Positions 43,200-49,503 of a stretch of 49,503 nt of DNA are shown here, piece by piece (position 1 is the first letter of the stretch; every line of letters begins with the position of its first letter). The notes beneath the pieces were generated by a model. That model ran no database searches. It had not been told where the DNA came from and saw nothing but the letters and a program-made list of their open reading frames with translations. This DNA comes from Candidatus Omnitrophota bacterium (GTDB lineage Bacteria > Omnitrophota > Gorgyraeia > 2-02-FULL-51-18). Both the position numbers and the translations under genes were made by a program. The stretch lies in the NCBI GenBank assembly GCA_016197155.1, contig JACPWF010000013.1:1-49503 (forward strand), in the 5' to 3' direction.

Positions 43200-44273
43200 T
43201 TAATTCTCGATCGTGCGGTTGGCCGAAACCGTGACCCGTTTCAGGTAATGCAGTTCACTTAAAATTTTTCCCGTGCCCAGCGCCACCGCCAGAAGCGGGT
43301 TTTCCGCCACGTGCACCGGCAGGCCCGTCTCTTCGGAGATAAGTTTGTCAAGCCCCCGGATCAGGGAACTGCCGCCGGCCATCACGATGCCGCGGTCGAT
43401 GAGATCCGCGCAGAGTTCGGGCGAGGTCCGTTCGAGCGTGACCCTCACCGCTTCGATGATGTATTGAATGGGTTCGGCCAGCGCCTCGCGAACTTCTTCG
43501 GAGGTGATCTTCACGGTTTTCGGCAGGCCCGAAACCAAATCGCGGCCGCGGATCTCCATTGAAAGTTCCTCTTCCAGAGGATACGCAGACCCGATCCGGA
43601 TCTTCACCTCTTCGGCGGTCCGCTCGCCGATCATGAGGTTGTACGTTTTTTTCACGTGTTCGATGATCGCCTCGTCCATTTCGTCGCCGCCGATGCGGAT
43701 GCTCTTGGAAAAAACGATGCCCGCCAGTGAAATCACGGCCATCTCCGCCGTGCCGCCGCCGATATCGATCACCATGCTGCCGGCGGGTTCCTGAATCGGC
43801 AGGCCCACGCCGATCGCCGCGGCCATCGGCTCCTCGACCAGGTACACCTCGCGCGCGCCCGCGTGAAGCGCGGAATCGCGGACCGCGCGCTTCTCCACTT
43901 CGGTGATGCCGGAGGGGATCGCGATCACCATGCGCGGCCGGACAAAACGTTTGCGCTGATGGACTTTATTGATGAAATAACGGAGCATGCTCTCGGTGAT
44001 TTCAAAATCGGCGATGACGCCGTCCTTCATCGGACGAATCGCGACGATGGATCCGGGCGTGCGGCCGAGCATGCGCTTGGCCTCGTCGCCCACCGCGAGG
44101 ACTTCGCTCGTGCCTTTTCGGATCGCGACGACGGAAGGTTCGCACAGGACAATGCCCTGGCCCTTGACGTTCACGAGCGTATTGGCCGTGCCGAGGTCGA
44201 TCCCCATGTCATTGGAGAAAGACCCGAGGACCCAATCCGTGAATTTATGAAAAAAATTGACTGATTTGCGCAA
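43200..44273 (-). CDS. mreB: Actin-like rod-shape protein MreB
   Basis: A 357-residue protein with [70 protein letters not shown] and [13 protein letters not shown]. It makes membrane-bound filaments guiding wall synthesis. No ATG gives the full N-terminus: the frame starts at TTG 44273 and adds an amphipathic-looking [15 protein letters not shown] that could serve as the membrane anchor. First gene of the operon, about 50 bases after the promoter. Confidence 0.96.
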   Translation of the reverse strand: MRKSVNFFHKFTDWVLGSFSNDMGIDLGTANTLVNVKGQGIVLCEPSVVAIRKGTSEVLAVGDEAKRMLGRTPGSIVAIRPMKDGVIADFEITESMLRYFINKVHQRKRFVRPRMVIAIPSGITEVEKRAVRDSALHAGAREVYLVEEPMAAAIGVGLPIQEPAGSMVIDIGGGTAEMAVISLAGIVFSKSIRIGGDEMDEAIIEHVKKTYNLMIGERTAEEVKIRIGSAYPLEEELSMEIRGRDLVSGLPKTVKITSEEVREALAEPIQYIIEAVRVTLERTSPELCADLIDRGIVMAGGSSLIRGLDKLISEETGLPVHVAENPLLAVALGTGKILSELHYLKRVTVSANRTIEN

Positions 44274-44328
44274 AAGGCTGTCTCAAAGAAAAAACGATTT
44301 CTCTTAAAGTGGCTGAATGAAACGGCTA

Positions 44329-44357
44329 ATTATAACAATGGCCCCAAGGCCTGTCAA
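44329..44357 (-). promoter_or_regulatory. Perfect consensus sigma70 promoter of the mre operon
   Basis: Minus strand TTGACA (44357-44352), exactly 17 bp, TATAAT (44334-44329). The aroA stop codon TGA is embedded in the -35 hexamer. The spacer contains the small palindrome GGCC-TTGG-GGCC. Confidence 0.92.
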
Positions 44358-45667
44358 CAAATGGCTGTCCCGCATTTCTTCAGGAGTTCAAAAAAATCCG
44401 GGAAGGACGTGCGGACGCACTCGGTGTCTTTGACGGTGGTTTTCCCTTCGGCGACCAGACCCGCGATGACCAGCGCCATCGCGGTGCGATGGTCCCTGAA
44501 AGAATCGACCGGCGCCCCGTGAAGCGGAGTGGGGCCTTTGATCACGAGCGAATTTCCCTCGGCGGCGATCGAGGCGCCCATTTGCGAAAGGGTGGTGACC
44601 ATCGAATGGATCCGATCCGTTTCCTTGACGCGCAGTTCTTCCGCGTCGTGAATGATGCTCGTGCCCTCGGCCTGCGTCGCCAGCACCGCGAGGATCGGGA
44701 CTTCGTCGATGAGCGCCGGCAATTCATTTTTTTCAATTTCAAACGCGCCGAGCGCGCGGCGGGTGAGCGTAAAATCCGCGGCGGGCTCGGGTCCCCCGGC
44801 GTGAAGCCGGTCCACGCGGACGTCGACGCCCATTCTTTTTAAAACCGCGAGGAGGCCGGTGCGCGTGGGGTTCCACAAAACGGATCGGAATTGAATGGAA
44901 GACTTTGGAACAAGAATCGAAAGAGCGATAAAAAACGCCGCACTCGAAATGTCGCCGGGGATCTCAAAACTTTTCGCCCGGAGAGGCCCTTTGCCGGGCG
45001 CGGAGCCATTCACGGAAACCCTCAGCCCTTTTTGTTCGATCGGGGCGCCGAAATATGAGAGAAATTTCTCGGTGTGGTCTCGCGAACGCGCGGGCTCGGT
45101 GACCGAGGTTTGGCCCTCGGCGTACAAACCGGCCAAAAGCAAAGCCGATTTCACCTGGGCGCTCGGAATCGAAAGTCGCGCGTCGATCGCTTTTAAGTTG
45201 CCCCCATGAATTTTGATCGGCGCGAAATTTCCGTCCTGGCGGCCTTCGATCCGGGCGCCCATCGCTTTCAAATGATCCGTGACGCGCCGCATCGGCCTCG
45301 AAGACAAAGAGGGGTCGCCCGTCAAAACGGCGTCGAAATCAAACCCCGCGAGAATCCCCAAAAGAAGCCGCATCGACGTCCCGGAGTTTCCGAGATAAAG
45401 CTCTTTTTTAGGCGCTCTCAGGGAACGCAGGCCCCGCCCTTTTATTTTCAAGTGCGTGGGACTTAAACCTTCGATCGCGACGCCCATGGCTTCAAAGGCC
45501 TTTCGCGTGCGCACGCAGTCCTCGCCGGCCAGGACGTTTGTGAATTCCGACACTCCGTCGGCCAGCGATCCGAACATGATCGCGCGGTGAGACAGCGACT
45601 TGTCGCCGGGAAAGGCCAAGCTTCCCGATAAGGGGGTCAGGGTTTTTTGAACAGTGACGGATTCCAT
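44354..45667 (-). CDS. aroA: 3-phosphoshikimate 1-carboxyvinyltransferase (EPSP synthase)
   Basis: A 437-residue shikimate-pathway enzyme. PGDKSLSHRAIMFGSLADG, LYLGNSGTSMRLLLGILAG, LTGDPSLSSRPMRRVTDHL, SAQVKSALLLAGLYAEG and the C-terminal EELRVKETDRIHSM and FRDHRTAMAL are all present. The second block carries the NSGTSMR form associated with class II, less glyphosate-sensitive enzymes; I note this only as a sequence class. Its stop lies inside the mre promoter. Confidence 0.96.
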   Translation of the reverse strand: MESVTVQKTLTPLSGSLAFPGDKSLSHRAIMFGSLADGVSEFTNVLAGEDCVRTRKAFEAMGVAIEGLSPTHLKIKGRGLRSLRAPKKELYLGNSGTSMRLLLGILAGFDFDAVLTGDPSLSSRPMRRVTDHLKAMGARIEGRQDGNFAPIKIHGGNLKAIDARLSIPSAQVKSALLLAGLYAEGQTSVTEPARSRDHTEKFLSYFGAPIEQKGLRVSVNGSAPGKGPLRAKSFEIPGDISSAAFFIALSILVPKSSIQFRSVLWNPTRTGLLAVLKRMGVDVRVDRLHAGGPEPAADFTLTRRALGAFEIEKNELPALIDEVPILAVLATQAEGTSIIHDAEELRVKETDRIHSMVTTLSQMGASIAAEGNSLVIKGPTPLHGAPVDSFRDHRTAMALVIAGLVAEGKTTVKDTECVRTSFPDFFELLKKCGTAIC

Positions 45668-45673
45668 GGAGTA

Positions 45674-46594
45674 TCAGTTTACCAACCGCTGTCCGCGAAT
45701 CAAAGCCTCAAAATCATCGGGCAATTTGCTTTCGAACTCCACCGATTCCCCGGTCTTGGGGTGGGTGAATCCGATCTTCGACGCGTGCAGTCCCAATCTC
45801 ACCGAAGACCCGGGCTTCCCGGAACCGTAGAGAACGTCGCCGACCACGGGATACCCAAGGCAAGCCAGGTGAACGCGGATCTGATGAGTGCGGCCCGTCA
45901 AAATCTTCACTTCCAAAAGGGTCGCGTGCGAAAATCGTTCTAAAACACGGTAGCGCGTCTCGGCCTCCTTGGCCGACGCGTCGCTCGAAACCGCCCTTTT
46001 GCGCCGCACCTTCGGATCGCGGCCGATGGATTTTGAAATGCGCCCCTCCTCGAACTCCACCCTTCCCTTCACAAGCGCGGTGTACGTTTTGGAAAAAGTC
46101 CGCGAGGCAAACTGCGCCTGCAAAAAACGGTGCGAGACATTGTCCTTCGCCACGACCATGAGCCCGGACGTGTCTTTGTCGAGCCGATGAACAATCCCCG
46201 GCCGCTCGGCGCCGCCCGCCGTCGACAGAGCCGAGTCCCGTCCCAAAAGCGCGTGAACGAGCGTGCCCTTTTTATTTCCGGCGCCCGGATGCACGACCAT
46301 GCCCGCGGGTTTGTCAATGACGAGCAGGCACTCGTCTTCGTAAACCACCGAAAGAGGGATCGATTCGGCCAAAAGCGGCGAATGTTTTTGGGAAATCATT
46401 TCACCGGTGATGCGGTCGCCCTCTTTCACGAGAAGCCGGGGCTTGGCGGGCCTGGCATTCAAAAGGATCCGCCCCTCATCGAGGGAACGTTTCACTTCCT
46501 GCCGTGAAAATTTCCCGACGAGCGCGCGCGCCAAAAACACGTCGATGCGCGTGGGTTCCCTTAAGGCGGGAACCACCTGATCCAGAGAGGCCAT
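45674..46594 (-). CDS. rluD: RluD-family 23S rRNA pseudouridine synthase
   Basis: A 306-residue protein: an S4 RNA-binding domain (IDVFLARALVGKFSRQEVKRSLDEGRI...VKEGDRI), then the RluA/RluD catalytic domain with GMVVHPGAGN, the catalytic aspartate in PGIVHRLDKDTSGLMVVAK, KTYTALVKG and GRTHQIRVHLACLGYPVVGD. Three bases separate it from lgt. The exact uridine target is not certain from sequence, but the S4 domain and length fit RluD best. Confidence 0.92.
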   Translation of the reverse strand: MASLDQVVPALREPTRIDVFLARALVGKFSRQEVKRSLDEGRILLNARPAKPRLLVKEGDRITGEMISQKHSPLLAESIPLSVVYEDECLLVIDKPAGMVVHPGAGNKKGTLVHALLGRDSALSTAGGAERPGIVHRLDKDTSGLMVVAKDNVSHRFLQAQFASRTFSKTYTALVKGRVEFEEGRISKSIGRDPKVRRKRAVSSDASAKEAETRYRVLERFSHATLLEVKILTGRTHQIRVHLACLGYPVVGDVLYGSGKPGSSVRLGLHASKIGFTHPKTGESVEFESKLPDDFEALIRGQRLVN

Positions 46595-46597
46595 GGG

Positions 46598-47278
46598 TTA
46601 AACAATTTTTCTTTTTGAAAAGCGATTGAGAAAAAAAGCGGCAAAAATCAGAACGAGGCTGATCCACTGGGGGAGCGTGAACATTCCGAAAAGCTCCTGA
46701 TCGCCGCGGAGAAATTCGACCAGAAAGCGAATGGCGCCGTAGCCGCCGAGATACGCCGCAAAGACCTGCCCGTCACGGTGTTTTTTAAACGACCCCAGAA
46801 GAAGAAAAATGGCGAGCGCAAAAAGCAGGCTCATCTCATAAAGCTGGGTCGGGTAGCGGGTGCCCGCGCCCGTCAATTTTCCGTAGCAACAGCCGTTCAA
46901 AAAACAGCCCACTCTTCCGATGCCCTGGCCAAGCGCCAGGATCGGGGAGAAATAATCCGCCCATTTTAAAACGGATCCTTTCCGGGCGCGCACCGCGAGG
47001 GCCCCCACGGCCACGGCCGTCAAAAAACCGCCGTACCACACGAGCCCTCCCTCTTGGATCCAAAACACGCGCCACGGGTGCAGGCGATAGTCGCCCGGGT
47101 GCTGGGCCACGAAAAATAAACGCGCGCCCGCGAGGCCCGACAAAAAAAGCAGAAACAAAAGGTCCTGCGCCTCCCTGTTTTTGCGCGTGTAGAAAAACGC
47201 CGCGAGCATGGCCAGGGCCACACAAACGCCGTACGAATAAATCGTGAAAGGACCCAAGCGGAAAAGGATGGGATGCAT
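46598..47278 (-). CDS. lgt: Prolipoprotein diacylglyceryl transferase
   Basis: A 226-residue, seven-helix protein: IYSYGVCVALAMLAAF, GARLFFVAQHPGDY, GGLVWYGGFLTAV, and the signature GRVGCFLNGCCYG (GRxGNFxNGExxG form elsewhere), then YPTQLYEM and FLVEFLRGD. First step of lipoprotein maturation. ATG 47278 overlaps the lspA stop, so two successive lipoprotein enzymes are coupled; a client (the PpiC lipoprotein) is encoded at 14417-15277. Confidence 0.95.
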   Translation of the reverse strand: MHPILFRLGPFTIYSYGVCVALAMLAAFFYTRKNREAQDLLFLLFLSGLAGARLFFVAQHPGDYRLHPWRVFWIQEGGLVWYGGFLTAVAVGALAVRARKGSVLKWADYFSPILALGQGIGRVGCFLNGCCYGKLTGAGTRYPTQLYEMSLLFALAIFLLLGSFKKHRDGQVFAAYLGGYGAIRFLVEFLRGDQELFGMFTLPQWISLVLIFAAFFLNRFSKRKIV

Positions 47279-47772
47279 CAGGAGCGGCGACCGGTTAAAA
47301 ATTTTAAAAGGATGAGGAAAACACCGACGGAAATGGCGGCATCGGCCACATTGAACACCGGCCACACGCGAAAATCGAGGAAATCGACCACGTAGCCGTA
47401 TCGCCAGCGGTCAAAACCGTTGCCGAGGGCGCCCGCCAGGACCAGGGCCCACGCGACACCGTCGAGCGACCAAAGCCTTTCCCGTTTTTTTACCCCGCTC
47501 CAAAAAAGATAAACGGCCAATAAAACCGCGCAGGCCCACGTCACACCCATTAAAAATGGGGCCGCGCCCTTCAAGATCCCAAACGCCGCGCCGGTGTTGT
47601 TCACGCGCGTGAGGTGAAAAACCCCCGGCCACACCGCGCGGCTCTGGCCTTCGGCGAACGCGCGAATGATTTGGGCTTTGGTTAAACGGTCAAGAATAAA
47701 AACGGAAGGAACGATGAGAAAGAAAAGGCGTTTTTTTATTTTTTCTTTTTCTTTTCCTGTTTTTCCTGGCAA
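47278..47772 (-). CDS. lspA: Lipoprotein signal peptidase
   Basis: An aspartic membrane peptidase with four helices: VPSVFILDRLTKAQII, VNNTGAAFGIL, the first catalytic aspartate region GALGNGFDRWRYGYVVDFLDF, and the second in FNVADAAISVG. No ATG fits the family start. The frame extends far into dksA; TTG 47772, eleven bases after GGAG, is my choice (about 164 residues), with GTG 47781 as alternative. It overlaps the dksA end by about 37 bases. Confidence 0.9.
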   Translation of the reverse strand: MPGKTGKEKEKIKKRLFFLIVPSVFILDRLTKAQIIRAFAEGQSRAVWPGVFHLTRVNNTGAAFGILKGAAPFLMGVTWACAVLLAVYLFWSGVKKRERLWSLDGVAWALVLAGALGNGFDRWRYGYVVDFLDFRVWPVFNVADAAISVGVFLILLKFLTGRRS

Positions 47773-48116
47773 GGGACGCACAGCTCCGCGTAGGGAACGG
47801 CCTTTAAGCGCACTTTGGAGATTTTTTTGCCGCACAATTCGCAAAGACCGAACGTGCCGCCGTCTATCTTTTCAAGCGCCTCGTCGATCCGGTTCAAAAT
47901 TTTCTGCTCGTTGTCCGCCAGACCGAGGGAAAACTCCCGGTCGTAGTTGTCCGTCGCCATGTCCGCCATGTGGAGACTGTAGGCCGACAGGTCGCCGGCG
48001 GCGTCGCGTTGGGAAGTTTTGAGCGCGTCTTTGGCGATGTGCTCGATGCCCTTCGAGAGGGCGTCTTTTTTCTTGAGCAAAAGCTCCTTAAAGATTTTGG
48101 CTTCCTTTTTATCCAT
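47736..48116 (-). CDS. DksA/TraR-family zinc-finger protein
   Basis: A 126-residue protein: an N-terminal helical hairpin with coiled-coil character, then a four-cysteine zinc finger (CELCGKKI and CVPCQEK) and a poly-lysine tail. DksA relatives enter the RNA polymerase secondary channel; the tip motif of true DksA (DxxDxA) is seen here only loosely as MADMATDNYD, so I call the family, not DksA itself. It overlaps the ileS stop by 8 bases and precedes lspA, a common order in several phyla. Confidence 0.88.
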   Translation of the reverse strand: MDKKEAKIFKELLLKKKDALSKGIEHIAKDALKTSQRDAAGDLSAYSLHMADMATDNYDREFSLGLADNEQKILNRIDEALEKIDGGTFGLCELCGKKISKVRLKAVPYAELCVPCQEKQEKKKKK

Positions 48117-49503
48117 TCAAAACTCCTTTGACCGCTTCGAGACAGCGTCCGCAAAGCGCGGGGTGTTCTTTGTCCTTCCCGACCGACTCGCGGTAGTTCC
48201 AACAGCGCCCGCACTTCAGGTTTCGCGCCCTCTTGACGGTGACGCGCAAGCCGTCCGCGGACGGTGACGCCTCTTCCGTGACATTCACGTCTGACACCAG
48301 GAGAAGCGCCGGCAAATCTTTTGTAAAATTTTTCAAAAAATCAAAATCGCCGGTTTTGGAAAGAGTCAATTCTACCTCAGCCTCCAGCGAATTGCCAATT
48401 TCTTTTTTCTCGCGTTTTTCTTCAATCGACTTCAGCACCTTTTCGCGCACGAGGAGAAACTGTTCCCACTTGGCCTCGAGAAGCGCGTCCCTGTTTTTCG
48501 GTTTGGCCTTGGGCCAGCTCTCCAGATGGACGCTCTCCGGAAATCCCAAATGCCCCCACACCTCTTCGCAGGTGAAACTCAAAACCGGCGCCAGCATCCG
48601 GACCAGGTCCGTCAAGATTTCATGGAGAACGCTCCGCGCCGCGCGGCCCGAAACAGACCCGCGCGCGTCGGTGTAGAGCCTGTCCTTTAAAACATCCAGA
48701 TAAAAAGAGGACATCTCTTTCACGCAAAAGTTGTACACCGCGTGATAGATCCGGTGAAAGGCGTAGTTTTCGTAAGCCTCGCCCACTTCCTGCTTCAGGA
48801 GCTCGAGCTTCGAAAGCGCCCAGCGGTCCACCTCAAAAAGTTCGTCGCGCTCCAGCGCGTCCTTTCGGGGATCGAAACCGTTCAAATTTCCCAGGAGAAA
48901 TTTGAACGTGTTGCGGATCTTCCGGTAACCTTCGGCCAGGTGCGTGAGGTGGTCTTTGGAAAGCCGGATGTCATCGGAGGTGTCGCTCGATGCCACCCAC
49001 AGCCTCAGGATATCGGCGCCGTATTTTTCCATGACATCGAGCGGCGAAATCACGTTGCCCTCGGACTTGGACATTTTTTTGCCTTCGCCGTCGACGATGA
49101 AGCCATGCGTCAAAACCGCGTGGTAAGGCGCCTTTCCCAAAATTCCCAAAGAAACCAAAAGCGAGCTCTGAAACCACCCCCGGTGCTGGTCACTGCCCTC
49201 GAGGTACAGGTCCGCCGGAAAGTGAAGCGTTTCATTTTCCATCAAAACCGCCAGCCAGCTCGAACCCGACTCGAACCAGACGTCCAAAATATCCTCGCCC
49301 TTTTTCAGGTCCTTTCGCCCGCAACGCGGACAGGCAAACCCGCCGCCGAGGTCGAGCGCCGATTTTAAAAACCAGGCGTCCGAGCCTTCCTTTTTGAAAA
49401 TGTCGCGCACGCGGCGGATGAGCGCCGGATACAGGATCGCTTCGTCGCACGCCGAACAATAAAAAACGGGTACCGGCACACCCCAGTAGCGTTGGCGGGA
49501 GAG
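48109..49503 (-). CDS. ileS: Isoleucyl-tRNA synthetase, C-terminal part (5' end outside window)
   Basis: The reading frame is open to the window edge and starts here within LSRQRYWGVPVPVFYC, an internal class Ia motif, so the gene is only cut by the window. Present: WFESGSSWLAVL, YLEGSDQHRGWFQSSLL, the KMSKS loop GKKMSKSEGNVISPLDVM, the anticodon-binding domain, and the C-terminal zinc finger CGRCWNYRESVG...CGRCLEAVKG typical of bacterial IleS. About 464 residues are visible of an expected 900 or more. Confidence 0.96.
   Translation of the reverse strand, partial: LSRQRYWGVPVPVFYCSACDEAILYPALIRRVRDIFKKEGSDAWFLKSALDLGGGFACPRCGRKDLKKGEDILDVWFESGSSWLAVLMENETLHFPADLYLEGSDQHRGWFQSSLLVSLGILGKAPYHAVLTHGFIVDGEGKKMSKSEGNVISPLDVMEKYGADILRLWVASSDTSDDIRLSKDHLTHLAEGYRKIRNTFKFLLGNLNGFDPRKDALERDELFEVDRWALSKLELLKQEVGEAYENYAFHRIYHAVYNFCVKEMSSFYLDVLKDRLYTDARGSVSGRAARSVLHEILTDLVRMLAPVLSFTCEEVWGHLGFPESVHLESWPKAKPKNRDALLEAKWEQFLLVREKVLKSIEEKREKKEIGNSLEAEVELTLSKTGDFDFLKNFTKDLPALLLVSDVNVTEEASPSADGLRVTVKRARNLKCGRCWNYRESVGKDKEHPALCGRCLEAVKGVLNG

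Overview
All genes I can support lie on the minus strand, so the biological reading order runs from position 49503 down to 1. Packing is dense: many neighbours overlap by an ATGA or TGATG stop/start. The content is that of a Gram-negative bacterium with cell-wall elongation genes, lipoprotein processing, periplasmic foldases, a PilMNOPQ type IV pilus and ExbB/ExbD. The secreted protein at the left end (signal peptide, then ILIQDAHTN and FLEAGSG motifs), the TMTC-like TPR membrane protein inside the pilus cluster, the many MshEN domains and the four-helix-bundle protein together suggest Candidatus Omnitrophota (PVC group), probably from a metagenome. That placement is inference from gene content, not a tree.

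Layout in reading order. (1) 49503-44354: ileS (partial), dksA-like, lspA, lgt, rluD, aroA. (2) 44357-39150: a consensus sigma70 promoter inside the end of aroA drives mreB-mreC-mreD-mrdA-rodA, the rod-shape elongasome, closed by an 18-bp perfect palindrome flanked by 27-bp direct repeats. (3) 39018-24770: a promoter, then a degenerate GGDEF protein, pilT, a standalone MshEN protein, two pilB-type ATPases, pilC, two pilin genes (the second with its own promoter and leader hairpin), a TMTC-like membrane TPR protein and pilM-N-O-P-Q. (4) 24674-11662: after a terminator-like hairpin come rng, rplU, rpmA, obgE, proB, proA, a gutted nadD, rsfS (apparent AUC start), argS, a minimal mfd, two peptidyl-prolyl isomerases, pdxA and ksgA. 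(5) 11649-2473: a CaCA-type antiporter, an unknown anchored protein, uvrA fused in frame to a secreted TPR protein, exbB, exbD, a TonB/TolA-position protein, a zinc-ribbon membrane protein, a winged-helix protein and cutA. (6) 2400-1: tRNA-Ala(CGC) preceded by a tandem duplication of its own 5' end, then the repeat-riddled secreted-protein gene running off the window.

The unusual signal is repeat DNA living inside reading frames. Short palindromic or tandem elements sit in frame in uvrA (9247-9275) and ksgA (12229-12260). The secreted-protein gene carries six arrays of TGGAnnn heptamers that alternate in orientation. Two of these arrays, inverted to each other, bound an insert at 248-624 that encodes a four-helix-bundle (S23/IVP family) protein in one frame while the host frame stays open right through it. 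This looks like a protein-gene counterpart of the 23S rRNA intervening sequences that encode the same protein family, and it is the best candidate here for something undescribed. Shortened versions of conserved proteins (IVP protein, NadD, Mfd) are a second theme.
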